Source of the DNA: Halovibrio salipaludis
GTDB lineage: Bacteria > Pseudomonadota > Gammaproteobacteria > Pseudomonadales > Oleiphilaceae
NCBI RefSeq assembly: GCF_002286965.1
Contig: NZ_NSKD01000005.1
Location: forward strand, 62,001-126,000
Length of the DNA stretch: 64,000 nucleotides
Reading direction: 5' to 3'
Positions 1 through 8,727 of this stretch are shown here, piece after piece; positions within the stretch are counted from its first letter, which is position 1; each line of letters opens with the position of its first letter. A program made the translations under genes and the position numbers. Under the pieces are notes generated by a model. That model was not told the origin of the DNA, did not search any database, and was given only the letters and a program-made list of their open reading frames with translations.

Positions 1-1096
1 TCTTGCCGCCATCTCGGATCATGGCGGGCATGGAGGCATCCACGATCACGTCACTGGGCGTGTGCAGGTTGGAGATGCCACGGTCGGCGTCGACCATCGC
101 CATCTCCGGGCGGTTGATGAAGCAGTCCCGGATGTCCTCCTCGATCTCCGAACGCTCGGAGAAGGAGAGATCCTGGATCTTCTGGTACAGGTGGCTCATA
201 CCGTCGTTCGGGTTCACCCCGATCTTTTCGAACAGTTCCTTGTGCTTCTCGAACACGTCCTTGAAGTAGACGGTCACGGCGTGGCCGAACACGATCGGGT
301 GCGAAACCTTCATCATGGTCGCCTTCACGTGCAGCGAGAACAGAAGGCCGGCACGGCGCGCCCCCTCGATCTCCTCTTCCAGGAACTGGCGCAGCTGAGC
401 CACGCTCATGAACATGCCGTCGATGACCTCACCTTCCAGAACCGGCACGCTGTCCTTGAGAACCGTGGTCTTGCCGGTTTCCTTGCCTTCCAGCTGGATG
501 CGGACATTGCCCGCTTTCTCCATGGTGGTCGACTGTTCACTGTGGTAGAAGTCGCCCTTGCGCATGTGCGCCACGTGGGTGCGCGAGGCCTGGCTCCACT
601 TGCCCATGCGGTGCGGATGCTTCTTGGCGTACTCCTTGACCGCGTTGGACGCACGGCGGTCGGAGTTGCCCTGGCGCAGTACGGGGTTCACGTTGCTTCC
701 CAGCACTTTAGCGTAGCGGTCCTTGAGGGCCTTCTCGTCATCGGTCTGGGGGTTCTCCGGGTACTCCGGCAGCGGGTAGCCTTTTTCCTGCAGCTCCTTG
801 ACGGCCGCCCGAAGCTGCGGGACGGAGGCGCTGATGTTGGGCGTCTTGATGATGTTCGCATCCGGGTCCTGGGTCAGCTCCCCGAGCTGCTGCAGGTAAT
901 CCGGGACCTGCTTGTCCTTCGGAAGGTAGTCGGGAAACTGGGCAAGAATGCGGGAGGCAAGGGAGATGTCGGAGGATTCGACCTTGATGCCTGCGGGCGA
1001 GACAAAGGCCCTGACAATGGGCAGAAAGGAATAGGTGGCCAGCGCAGGTGCTTCGTCGGTCTCGGTATAGGTGATGGTTGGCTGTTTATCGGTCAT
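1..1096 (-). CDS. icd: Monomeric NADP-dependent isocitrate dehydrogenase, N-terminal part (truncated by window edge)
   Basis: TCA-cycle enzyme that oxidises isocitrate to 2-oxoglutarate and CO2 with NADP+ in the cytoplasm. The frame is open from the ATG at 1096 to the window edge, giving about 365 residues of a family that is normally about 740 long. It starts MTDKQPTITYTETDEAP and contains the monomeric-type substrate-binding stretch SNVNPVLRQGNSDRR followed by KKHPHRMGKW, which separates it from the dimeric Icd family. It lies downstream of the deacetylase-like gene on the same strand with a 74-base gap holding a hairpin, so independent transcription is possible. The C-terminal half is outside the window. 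Confidence 0.93.
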   Translation of the reverse strand, partial: MTDKQPTITYTETDEAPALATYSFLPIVRAFVSPAGIKVESSDISLASRILAQFPDYLPKDKQVPDYLQQLGELTQDPDANIIKTPNISASVPQLRAAVKELQEKGYPLPEYPENPQTDDEKALKDRYAKVLGSNVNPVLRQGNSDRRASNAVKEYAKKHPHRMGKWSQASRTHVAHMRKGDFYHSEQSTTMEKAGNVRIQLEGKETGKTTVLKDSVPVLEGEVIDGMFMSVAQLRQFLEEEIEGARRAGLLFSLHVKATMMKVSHPIVFGHAVTVYFKDVFEKHKELFEKIGVNPNDGMSHLYQKIQDLSFSERSEIEEDIRDCFINRPEMAMVDADRGISNLHTPSDVIVDASMPAMIRDGGK

Positions 1097-1123
1097 GAGT
1101 GCCTCTGTCCTTCAGCGTTGTGG

Positions 1124-1147
1124 CGGGAGGGCCTTGCGCGCCTCCCG
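1124..1147. other. Perfect hairpin between deacetylase-like gene and icd
   Basis: Arms CGGGAGG (1124-1130) and CCTCCCG (1141-1147) pair perfectly around a 10-base loop. On the plus strand the stem is followed by TTT. On the minus strand, the direction of both flanking genes, there is no T-run. It could be a weak terminator or attenuating structure; function is unproven. Confidence 0.4.
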
Positions 1148-1170
1148 TTTGTAGATGACACCGGGCGGCG

Positions 1171-2175
1171 TTACTTCAGCCCGGTGAAGAAAGCCGTTGC
1201 GTTGTCCGCCAGCGACTCCAGGTGGTAGCCGCCTTCCTGGACCACGAGCGTGGGCAGGCCCAGCTCGCTGATCAGCCCGCCCATGCGCTCGAAGCCGCTC
1301 TGCGAGACGGCCACTTTCGCCTGCGGGTCGTCCTGATAGACGTCAAAGCCGAGCGAGACGACCAGCACGTCCGCATCAAACAGGCGGATGGCGCTGCGCG
1401 CTTCTTCCAGACGCTCAAAGAAGGTCGACTCCGGTGAGCCGTGCGGCATGGGCATGTTGATATTGTAACCGAAGCCCGCACCCTCACCGCGCTCGGTCTC
1501 ATGGCCGCTGACCACCGGATAGAAATTGGTGGTATCGCCATGGATGGAGATATAGAGCACGTCGTCGCGATCGTAGAAGATCTCCTGGATACCCTGACCG
1601 TGGTGCATGTCCGGATCCAGAATGGCCACGCGCTGGAAGCGGCTGCGCAGGGCCTGGGCCGCGATGGCCGCGTTGTTCAGGTAGCAGAAGCCCCCGGCCG
1701 CGTCACGGCGGGCATGGTGACCCGGCGGGCGGGACATGGCGTAGGCACGCTGCTCGCCATCAAGCAGCTCGTCCGCGCCGGAAAGCGCACTCTGGGCCGA
1801 CCAGTAGGCCGCCTCCCAGGTTCCCTCGCCGATGGGGCAGCTGCCATCCGCCTGATAGCGGGCACACTCGGCCAGAATGCCGTGCATGTGGTTGGGGGCG
1901 CGCACGAAGATGTTGGACATCACTTCCTCGCCCCAGTCTTCCGGCCAGCGCCGGTGCGCGGACTCGAGAAAACGCAGGTAACCCAGGTCATGCACCGCGC
2001 CGATGGGCGCCATACCGTGATCCACAGGCTCCGCCACCTGCATGCCCACGTTTTCCAGGCCCGTAAGCAGCTCCGGGGTACGCTCAGGAATCTCCTGCGG
2101 CGGGCGCATCTTGCCGCGCGTGAGGTACGTCAGCGGACGGTGCCGGTTCTGCGAGGGATGGAAGAATGCTTTCAC
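1171..2175 (-). CDS. Histone deacetylase / acetylpolyamine amidohydrolase family protein
   Basis: Zinc-dependent amidohydrolase of the HDAC superfamily (334 residues). Bacterial members remove acetyl groups from polyamines or small amides, or act in acetoin utilisation; the substrate cannot be told from sequence. Visible motifs are RPPGHHA with the general-base histidine pair H153-H154, the zinc ligands D189 and H191 in LDPDMHHGQG (D187 begins the run), the second zinc aspartate D278 in LGFDVY, and EGGYH near residue 317. Their spacing matches acetylpolyamine amidohydrolases. The start is GTG at 2175, preceded by AAAGGAG with a 6-base spacer. It is divergent from the reductase gene at 2443. 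Confidence 0.88.
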   Translation of the reverse strand: MKAFFHPSQNRHRPLTYLTRGKMRPPQEIPERTPELLTGLENVGMQVAEPVDHGMAPIGAVHDLGYLRFLESAHRRWPEDWGEEVMSNIFVRAPNHMHGILAECARYQADGSCPIGEGTWEAAYWSAQSALSGADELLDGEQRAYAMSRPPGHHARRDAAGGFCYLNNAAIAAQALRSRFQRVAILDPDMHHGQGIQEIFYDRDDVLYISIHGDTTNFYPVVSGHETERGEGAGFGYNINMPMPHGSPESTFFERLEEARSAIRLFDADVLVVSLGFDVYQDDPQAKVAVSQSGFERMGGLISELGLPTLVVQEGGYHLESLADNATAFFTGLK

Positions 2176-2442
2176 GGAGGACTCCTTTGGCAGTGTGCGG
2201 TGCTCGGATCAGAACTTGCTCAGCCCCCATCATAATAGACGTCCGGCGAGTCTGCCTTTGCGGATCACCGAAAGACCCGGCTTCGCTCCGGTTTCCGGTG
2301 CCCCATTGTACGCTTCCCAGGCCCATTATGCGTCCGACCTTGGTCGAAGATGCCACTGGTGACCCTGGCCGGCAATCCATACGCTTTACATGAGAGTACA
2401 ACGGAATACGCTGAACGCACACACACCCGCAGGGAGCTTCCC

Positions 2443-3429
2443 ATGCTCAAGGCGCAATACAGCAGTCGCGGCCCCGTCCCCCAGGACGTGATCGAGGCTG
2501 TTTCCGAAGAAACCCCGAAGCCCGGCAGCGGCCAGGTGCTGCTCGAGGTGCTGGCGGCACCCATCAACCCGTCCGATGTCCTTACCCTGACCGGCGACTA
2601 CGGCATCCTGCCAGAGCTGCCGGCGGTCGGCGGCAATGAGGGAGTGGGCCGCGTCGCCGAGACCGGCGAGGGCGTCTCCGGTCTCGACCACGGCCAGACG
2701 GTGCTGCTGCCAGTGGGATCCGGGACCTGGTCCACGCATGTCCTCGCGGAAGCGAAGGAGCTGGTGCCGCTGCCCAACGACGCGGACCCGAAGCAGCTCA
2801 GCATGATGACCATCAATCCGCCCACCGCCCTGCTCATGCTGCAGGAGTTCGTGGATCTGAAGGAAGGCGACTGGGTCATCCAGAACGCCGCCAATTCGGG
2901 CGTGGGCGGCTACCTGATCCGGCTGGCGGCCCAGAAGGGGCTGCACACCGTCAACGTGGTCCGGCGCGAATCCGCCGTGGCCGGTGTTGCGGCCCAGGGC
3001 GGCGACGTCACCCTGGTGGACGGACCCGACCTCCACAAACGCGTGAAGGAAGCCACGGGCGGCGCCGACATCCGTCTGGGCATCGATGCCGTGGGCGGTG
3101 ACGCTACCGACCATCTGGCCAACTGCCTGACCGCCGGCTCCCCAGTAGTCAACTATGGCATGATGAGCGGCCAGCCATGCCAGATGTCTCCGGCGAACGT
3201 GGTCTTCCGTGACATCTCGCTGCGCGGCTTCTGGCTGTCACGCTGGTTCAGCCAGGCTGGCCGTGACCAGCAGATGGCCATCTACAGCGAAGTAACCCGC
3301 CAGATCGCCAGCGGCGCCCTGAAGGCACCGATCGCGGCCGAATACGATGTCAGCGACATCAAGCAGGCCGTGGCGGCCGCCGCCTCGGCTGAGCGCGACG
3401 GCAAGATCCTGGTGGTGCCCCAGCACTGA
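2443..3429 (+). CDS. MECR-like 2-enoyl thioester reductase (zinc-free MDR family)
   Basis: Medium-chain dehydrogenase/reductase of 328 residues that most resembles mitochondrial-type trans-2-enoyl-CoA/ACP reductases, which reduce the double bond of 2-enoyl thioesters with NADPH. Family marks are AAPINPSD near the N-terminus, GGNEGVG, GTWSTH, and the nucleotide-binding run QNAANSGVGGYLI followed by NVVRR. The structural and catalytic zinc ligands of alcohol dehydrogenases are absent, as expected. The frame is open from 2350, but AGGGAG at 2431-2436 sits 6 bases before the ATG at 2443, which decides the start. Quinone oxidoreductase is the main alternative. It converges on the DsbG-like gene with only 6 bases between stops. 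Confidence 0.82.
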   Translation: MLKAQYSSRGPVPQDVIEAVSEETPKPGSGQVLLEVLAAPINPSDVLTLTGDYGILPELPAVGGNEGVGRVAETGEGVSGLDHGQTVLLPVGSGTWSTHVLAEAKELVPLPNDADPKQLSMMTINPPTALLMLQEFVDLKEGDWVIQNAANSGVGGYLIRLAAQKGLHTVNVVRRESAVAGVAAQGGDVTLVDGPDLHKRVKEATGGADIRLGIDAVGGDATDHLANCLTAGSPVVNYGMMSGQPCQMSPANVVFRDISLRGFWLSRWFSQAGRDQQMAIYSEVTRQIASGALKAPIAAEYDVSDIKQAVAAAASAERDGKILVVPQH

Positions 3430-3435
3430 CGTGCG

Positions 3436-4011
3436 TCACTCCGGCTTCTGGCTGCCCATGATCGCGGGCATCTCCCGGGGCCGGGGTGCACCCTGCTTGG
3501 CTGCCAGTTCGTCATTCCCATCCCAGTAGATGGTGGTGGGCGTGGCCCTGGCGCCCAGGTCCCGCATCAGGAAGTTGTTCTCCCGGACCTTGCCCTCTGC
3601 TTTCTTCACGATGGATTCGTCCGGCTCAATGCCACCACTCTCATAGGCTTTGCGGTTTTCCGCCAGCGCCGCCCCGGGGTTGTCGCTGCCGAGAATCGTG
3701 GCCGCCTTGGGCGTGCTGCTGCGCTTGATGATCCCGACCATGATGTGACGCAGCTGGACCCGGCCAGCCTCGATCCAGGGCGCGGCCTGCTCCCGGAACT
3801 GATCGCAGTAGGGGCAGTTGGGGTCGGTGAAGGTGTAGATGATCCTGTCCGCATCATCCGCTCCATCCTGGACCCAGTGACTGTCCTCCAGGGTCTGCCA
3901 GATGGCGTCTCCATCCATGCTCTGCTGCTGGGCGTGGGCCGGCAAAGCCAGGGCCAGCAGCAGGACGACGCCGGCGGCAAGCCGGAGGGCTCCGGTGTTG
4001 TTGGGACTCAT
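3436..4011 (-). CDS. DsbG/DsbC-like periplasmic thiol:disulfide interchange protein
   Basis: Thioredoxin-fold protein (191 residues) of the DsbC/DsbG type. An N-terminal signal peptide (hydrophobic core about 10-26, AHA at its end) sends it to the periplasm. The active site is CPYC (C66/C69) in the context FTDPNCPYC, with the cis-proline loop RATPTTIYW near the C-terminus. It is shorter than classical DsbG because the dimerisation domain is missing or very small, so it may be a monomeric reductase or isomerase. Its ATG shares one base with the stop of the upstream tlpA-like gene (TGATG), so the two are translationally coupled. It is the last gene of the dsbD-tlpA-dsbG operon and probably receives electrons from DsbD. 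Confidence 0.85.
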   Translation of the reverse strand: MSPNNTGALRLAAGVVLLLALALPAHAQQQSMDGDAIWQTLEDSHWVQDGADDADRIIYTFTDPNCPYCDQFREQAAPWIEAGRVQLRHIMVGIIKRSSTPKAATILGSDNPGAALAENRKAYESGGIEPDESIVKKAEGKVRENNFLMRDLGARATPTTIYWDGNDELAAKQGAPRPREMPAIMGSQKPE

Positions 4012-4838
4012 CAGTTGTTGTCTCCTTTGTCGGTTCCGAACTCGGAAAGGTTGTCCGCAAGGGTCGCGCTGGAGAGCTCGCCATGATGGACGGTCACCAG
4101 CTGACCGGATGCGTCGTAGAAAAGCGTTGTGGGCAGCCCCTGGCTGCCGGTATTGGAAGCGACCTCCCGCTTGCGGTCCAGGACCACGTTGCGAAGCGTC
4201 AGGCCATGCTCATCCAGGAAGCTGTTGACGGTCGGCGGGCCTTCTCCCTGATTGACGAACACAAAGGCGATATCTCCGTGGGTTTCCTGGGCCTCTTCCA
4301 GCACCGGCATCTCACGTACACAGGGTGGGCACCAGGAAGCCCAGAGATTGACCACCATGGGGCGGCCGTCGGCCATGGCCTCCAGTGGCCGGTAATCACC
4401 ATCGGGTGACTCAACGGCCACATCCGGTATCCCCTGCCCCTGGACCTGCATCAGCTTGATCAGCCCCCAGGGCAGGGCCCAGACCAGAACCCCGATGGTC
4501 ACCGCAATCCCGAGCGCCTGGCGTACCGACGGATGCCGCCAGAGCTGCCATGCGGTTGCGGCCACACAGCCGACGAGGCCGGAGACCAGATGGAAGCCGC
4601 CATCGCGGATATCGATCATGCCCAGCAGGTCATCCCGGTAATGATCAAAGTACAGCACCACGAAACCAATCCGGGCACAGACCAGCGACCAGAGCAGGAT
4701 ATCCGTCAGCGGCCCGCCCACGCTCACCTGCTCCCGGCGCCCTGCAACGGCCCCGGCAAACAGGGCGACAGCGAAGGCCACGATCATCAGGACCTGGGCA
4801 ATCGGAAGGCTCAGTGGCCCCAGAGCGATTGATGACAT
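4011..4838 (-). CDS. Membrane-anchored TlpA-family thioredoxin with multi-helix N-terminal domain
   Basis: 275-residue protein in two parts. Residues 1-130 carry about four hydrophobic helices (roughly 10-32, 45-65, 83-100, 108-130) resembling prolipoprotein diacylglyceryl transferase-like membrane domains. Residues 135-275 are a TlpA/ResA-type thioredoxin domain with WASWCPPC (C170/C173) and the loop GLPTTLFYD. It likely acts as a periplasm-facing reductase in thiol homeostasis or cytochrome c maturation. Start ATG 4838 is set by AAGGAGG with a 5-base spacer. It sits between dsbD (11 bases away) and the DsbG-like gene (one-base overlap), so it is probably a DsbD client. Confidence 0.83.
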   Translation of the reverse strand: MSSIALGPLSLPIAQVLMIVAFAVALFAGAVAGRREQVSVGGPLTDILLWSLVCARIGFVVLYFDHYRDDLLGMIDIRDGGFHLVSGLVGCVAATAWQLWRHPSVRQALGIAVTIGVLVWALPWGLIKLMQVQGQGIPDVAVESPDGDYRPLEAMADGRPMVVNLWASWCPPCVREMPVLEEAQETHGDIAFVFVNQGEGPPTVNSFLDEHGLTLRNVVLDRKREVASNTGSQGLPTTLFYDASGQLVTVHHGELSSATLADNLSEFGTDKGDNN

Positions 4839-4849
4839 CCATACCTCCT

Positions 4850-6664
4850 TCAGAGTGACGACGCGCCCGTAGCGGACAGCCTTTCCAGAAAGGCATCGCT
4901 GCTGATCTCTCCAGTGACGCGATAGCCACGACGCTCCTGCCCATCCGGCCCGATCAGCATGATCGTCGGTGGGCCCACTACCTGCAGCTCGTCCATCAGT
5001 GCCTGGTCCGTGCGGTCGTTGGCGGTAACATCCGCCTGCAGCAGCTGCACATCCGCCAGCGCCTTCTGGACCTGAGGATCACCGAAGACCTCTTCCTCGA
5101 TCACCTCGCAGGTGATGCACCAGTCCGCATAGAACTCCAGCAGGGTCCACCGCCCCTGCTCTCCGGCGCGGGCCACCGCCTGATCCAGGTCCGAGGGTGA
5201 TTTGATCACCTCAAAACCGGCCATCCCGTCATCGGTTTCTCCGGTGCTGGCGGCGGGCTCACTGCTCCCCACAAAGGGTGTCAGCGGGGAGTACAGGGCA
5301 CTGCCGCCGCCGGCCGCGCCAACCAGCATCAGGCCGCCCCAGAGACCCACCACCAGTGCCAGCGCTGCTGCCAGCGCCCGTGCTGGTTCAGCCAGGGTGG
5401 CATGGCGCACCGCATTCAGCGCCAGAGCCGAGACAATGACCGCCAGAATGCCCCAGAGTGCCATGACGACATGGTCAGGCAGGATTCGCTCCAGGAACCA
5501 GACAGCGGTACCCAGAAGAATCACCCCGAACACCGCCTTGACGCCGTTCATCCAGGCCCCGGGCTTAGGCAGGAAACTCGCTCCAAGGGTGCCGAATGCC
5601 ACCAACGGCGCCCCCATGCCCAGCCCCAGGGCGAACAGGCCCAGACCGCCGTTGAGCGCGTCACCGGACTCGGCGATATACAACAGGGCGCCCGCCAGCG
5701 GCGCGGTCATACAGGGGCTGGCCAGCAGGGCCGAAAAGAAGCCCATCAGAGCCGCGCCTCCCAGGTGACCGCCCGTCTGGCGACCGTTCATCGCCTCAAG
5801 ACGCTCCCGGATAAAGGCCGGCAACTGAAGCTCATAAACGCCGAACATCGACAGTGCCAGCAGCACGAAGAGCACCGCCAGGCCACCGATGAACAGCGGC
5901 ACCTGGAACGCGGCCTGCAGATTGGCACCGATCAGCCCCGCCGCTGCCCCAAGCACCGCATAGGTTGCTGCCATGGTGACCACGAAAATCAGCGACGGCC
6001 AGAAGGCCTGGCCGCGCGCCGCCTGGCTGCCCACAATCACCGCGGACAGGATGGGAACCATTGGCAGCACACAGGGCGTGAAGACCAGAAGCAGGCCCAG
6101 CCCGAAGAACAGGGCCAGGTTCCAGGCCAGACTGCTGTCCGCGAGGCTGCTGGCCAGGTATTCATCCTCCGCTTGTGGTGCTGCCCCGCCAGCCTGTTCA
6201 GCGTTGGGATTCCCGCCATCACCGTCATCGGGACTGGCCGTTTTCCCGTCCAGCGTCACAGTGGCGCTCTGGGGCGGATAGCACAGGCCCTTGTCCGCGC
6301 AGCCCTGCCAGCTCAGCTCCAGGGTGCGGGCCTCCCCGGGGTCAATCAGCACCTCCGCCTGACCGTAATAGACCTCGGACTCCCCGAAATACTCGTCGGT
6401 GATGATCTCGCCTTCCGGGTAGCTCACGCTCGCGGGCTCAGCGTCCTGTCCGGTCACGGTCATGCGTTTGCGGTAGAGGTAGTAATCATCCGCAATATCC
6501 CACGCCAGACGGTACTGATCACCGTCAGGAACCAGCTCGTACTGGAACGCCTCCTCCGGGGATAGAAAATCCGACTGATCAATGGCCGCCTGAACCGGTA
6601 TCATGCCGGCAAGCATCAGGAACAGGGCTGCCATCACCGTCGCTGCTGACCGGGTGTGTCTCAT
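4850..6664 (-). CDS. dsbD: Thiol:disulfide interchange protein DsbD
   Basis: Inner-membrane electron conduit that passes reducing power from cytoplasmic thioredoxin to periplasmic DsbC/DsbG/TlpA-type proteins. The 604-residue product has a signal peptide (about 1-27), an N-terminal periplasmic domain with the cysteine pair C122/C128 (GCADKGLCYPP), an eight-helix core with one cysteine in TPCVLPM and one in SPCMTAPL, and a C-terminal periplasmic thioredoxin domain with CITC (C516/C519). All three cysteine pairs are therefore present. The frame extends upstream to 6688, but GGGAGA a few bases before the ATG at 6664 supports the shorter start. It heads the dsbD-tlpA-dsbG operon and is divergent from the response regulator at 6730. 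Confidence 0.95.
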   Translation of the reverse strand: MRHTRSAATVMAALFLMLAGMIPVQAAIDQSDFLSPEEAFQYELVPDGDQYRLAWDIADDYYLYRKRMTVTGQDAEPASVSYPEGEIITDEYFGESEVYYGQAEVLIDPGEARTLELSWQGCADKGLCYPPQSATVTLDGKTASPDDGDGGNPNAEQAGGAAPQAEDEYLASSLADSSLAWNLALFFGLGLLLVFTPCVLPMVPILSAVIVGSQAARGQAFWPSLIFVVTMAATYAVLGAAAGLIGANLQAAFQVPLFIGGLAVLFVLLALSMFGVYELQLPAFIRERLEAMNGRQTGGHLGGAALMGFFSALLASPCMTAPLAGALLYIAESGDALNGGLGLFALGLGMGAPLVAFGTLGASFLPKPGAWMNGVKAVFGVILLGTAVWFLERILPDHVVMALWGILAVIVSALALNAVRHATLAEPARALAAALALVVGLWGGLMLVGAAGGGSALYSPLTPFVGSSEPAASTGETDDGMAGFEVIKSPSDLDQAVARAGEQGRWTLLEFYADWCITCEVIEEEVFGDPQVQKALADVQLLQADVTANDRTDQALMDELQVVGPPTIMLIGPDGQERRGYRVTGEISSDAFLERLSATGASSL

Positions 6665-6712
6665 TCTGTCTCCCTGCTGTTCACGCAATTGGCAGGATTG
6701 TGCAGGGAACCG

Positions 6713-6729
6713 ATTAAGTGGGCATTAAG
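6713..6729 (-). promoter_or_regulatory. PmrA/QseB-type direct-repeat operator upstream of dsbD
   Basis: On the minus strand the sequence reads CTTAAT-N5-CTTAAT, two identical hexamers 11 bp apart, which fits the PmrA box pattern YTTAAK-N5-YTTAAK. It points towards dsbD, whose start codon is 49 bases away, and it directly abuts the ATG (6730) of the divergent OmpR-family regulator gene. The position allows activation of the dsbD operon, autoregulation, or both. The match is seen directly; the function is inferred from the family. Confidence 0.55.
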
Positions 6730-7416
6730 ATGCATGTGTTGCTGATTGAGGACGATGATCTGGTGGCCTCCGGTCTGGTCAGCGGCCTGGAGATGGATTC
6801 CTTTGTGGTCGACCGGGTCACCAGTGCCAGGAGCGCGGAACACGCCATGGCGACGGTGAACACCGATATAGTGATCCTGGATCTTGGCCTGCCGGATGGG
6901 GATGGCCTTGAACTGCTGCGCCAGTGGCGGACGCGGGGCGTCACCGTGCCGGTTCTGGTACTGACGGCCAGGGACGCCATGGATGACCGGGTGACCGGGC
7001 TGGAATCCGGAGCGGACGACTACGTTCTCAAGCCCTTTGACCTGGACGAGCTGAGCGCCCGGCTGCGGGCCCTGCTGCGCCGCGCATCCGGCCGCGCCTC
7101 GCCCGCGATCGAGCATGGCAGCCTGCGGTTCATGCCGGAACGCGGCGAAGTCACCCTGAACGGGGAGCCGGCCACCCTCCCGCGCAGGGAGCTCCTGCTG
7201 CTGGAAAAGTTCCTGCGGTCCAGTGGCAGCATCCTGACAGGGGAGCAGCTCAAGGACGCCCTGTACGGCATGGATACCGAGATCGGCAGCAATGCCCTCA
7301 ATGTGCACATTCACCACCTGCGCCAGAAACTGGGCCGGGAGCTGATCCAGACGGTCCGCGGCATGGGTTACCGGCTGGGCCCTCCACCCGGCGATGACAG
7401 CAGGGAACCGCAATGA
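6730..7416 (+). CDS. OmpR-family response regulator, QseB/PmrA type
   Basis: Two-component transcription factor of 228 residues. The receiver domain begins MHVLLIEDD, has the phosphoacceptor D51 in ILDLGLP and the switch lysine in VLKPFDLDEL. A winged-helix DNA-binding domain follows (about 125-220, with ALNVHIHHLRQKLG and RGMGYRL). Family N-termini support the ATG at 6730. A GTG at 6718 has a better ribosome site (AGGGA at 6704-6708) and would add four residues, but it overlaps the repeat operator. It overlaps the kinase gene by 4 bases (ATGA) and is divergent from dsbD. Target genes are unknown; the adjacent PmrA-like box suggests the thiol-redox operon. Confidence 0.92.
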   Translation: MHVLLIEDDDLVASGLVSGLEMDSFVVDRVTSARSAEHAMATVNTDIVILDLGLPDGDGLELLRQWRTRGVTVPVLVLTARDAMDDRVTGLESGADDYVLKPFDLDELSARLRALLRRASGRASPAIEHGSLRFMPERGEVTLNGEPATLPRRELLLLEKFLRSSGSILTGEQLKDALYGMDTEIGSNALNVHIHHLRQKLGRELIQTVRGMGYRLGPPPGDDSREPQ

Positions 7417-8669
7417 CGCTGAAACGGCGACTGGTTCTGGGCGTGGGGCTGGCCCTGGGGGTTCTGTGGGCATCCGCCGCTGCCCTGCTGTTCCTCGACC
7501 TGCGCAGTCAGGTGTCCGATACCCTGGATGAGCGCCTGGCTGCCTCCGCCCGGATGGTCGCGGGTCTGGTCGCCCGTCAGCCCGGACTCCTGGAAAGCCC
7601 CCGAAGTGATACGGAGCTGGTGCAGCCGGAGTCCGAAGGCGTGGCCTGCCAGATCCAGGCCGCCGGCGGTGAGGTGCTGGTGCGCACCGAAGGCGCCAAC
7701 AGCCAGGCCCTGGACGCCCGCGAGCCCGGCTACCGGAACACCATGATCAACGGAGAGCGCTGGCGTCTCTATACCCTTGAGCACAACGGGCTGCACATCA
7801 CCACAGCGGACCGCATGACGGAGCGCGGTGAGCTTCGTGAAGGCATTCTCCTGGTTCTGGTTGCCCCCTTTGCGCTGGCACTTGCCGGCGGCATCGGCGT
7901 GGTCTGGTTCGGCATAAGCCGGGGTCTGGCGCCCCTTGAGCGACTCAGTCGTGAGGTCTCCCGGCGCCGCCCTTCCATGCTCACCCCCGTGGACATCGGA
8001 TCAGCACCGGCGGAACTCCAACCGGTGGTCTCAACGCTGAATGATCTGCTGGCGCGGGTGAACGAGGCGATACAGCGCGAGCAGCACTTCGCCAGTCAGG
8101 CGGCCCATGAACTGCGCACGCCACTGACCGCCATCAAGACAAATCTGCAGGTAGCGGCACGCCAGGCACCCGAAGCCAGCCGGGCCCTGGACCAGGCGCA
8201 AGCCGGCATCCAACGCATGCAGCGCATCATCGAGCAGCTGCTGATGCTTGCCAGGGTTGAACGGGCGGGCGCACACGGCCATGAACGGGCAGCCGTGGAA
8301 ACAGTGATCCATCAGGCCATTGCGGATCTGCCGGAGCGCGATCGAATCCGCACCGATTCGGAGCCATCACTCCCGGATCTGCCACTTCCCGCGCCACTGG
8401 CCTCAACAGCCCTGCGCAACCTGCTGGAGAATGCGCTGCGCCACGGCACCAACGGGGAAACGGTCGAATTGAGGGTCAAGTGCAGCGGCACGGACCTTGT
8501 AATGACGGTGACCAATCCAGCCGGGGAGAACGCCACGGGGGACCCCGAGCGCAGCGACGGTCTAGGGCTCACCATCGTGCGTGCGATCACGGAACGATTC
8601 GATGCCCGGTTCGAATTCCGGCATCCACGGGAAGGGATGGTGGAGGCTGTTATCACCTGGCCGACTTGA
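7413..8669 (+). CDS. Sensor histidine kinase, QseC/PmrB type
   Basis: Partner kinase of the response regulator (418 residues). An N-terminal membrane helix (about 8-29), a periplasmic segment of about 110 residues and a second helix (about 144-166) are followed by a HAMP-like linker, the dimerisation/phosphoacceptor helix AAHELRTPLTA (H232), the N-box NLLENALRHG, and a short G-box ending in GLGLTIVRAI. The glycine-rich ATP lid between the two is weakly conserved, as in other small QseC-type kinases. The start overlaps the regulator stop by ATGA, so the pair is co-translated. The signal is not predictable from the periplasmic domain. Confidence 0.92.
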   Translation: MTLKRRLVLGVGLALGVLWASAAALLFLDLRSQVSDTLDERLAASARMVAGLVARQPGLLESPRSDTELVQPESEGVACQIQAAGGEVLVRTEGANSQALDAREPGYRNTMINGERWRLYTLEHNGLHITTADRMTERGELREGILLVLVAPFALALAGGIGVVWFGISRGLAPLERLSREVSRRRPSMLTPVDIGSAPAELQPVVSTLNDLLARVNEAIQREQHFASQAAHELRTPLTAIKTNLQVAARQAPEASRALDQAQAGIQRMQRIIEQLLMLARVERAGAHGHERAAVETVIHQAIADLPERDRIRTDSEPSLPDLPLPAPLASTALRNLLENALRHGTNGETVELRVKCSGTDLVMTVTNPAGENATGDPERSDGLGLTIVRAITERFDARFEFRHPREGMVEAVITWPT

Positions 8670-8727
8670 CCCGGTACCCCACCCCCAACGATCATAAGCG
8701 CCCCTTTCGCAATATGGAAATGAGCGC

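Noticed and set aside
6682-6717. TTGGCA-17-GATTAA as a promoter for the response regulator
   Set aside because: The -10 matches only half the consensus and would start transcription inside the candidate start region.
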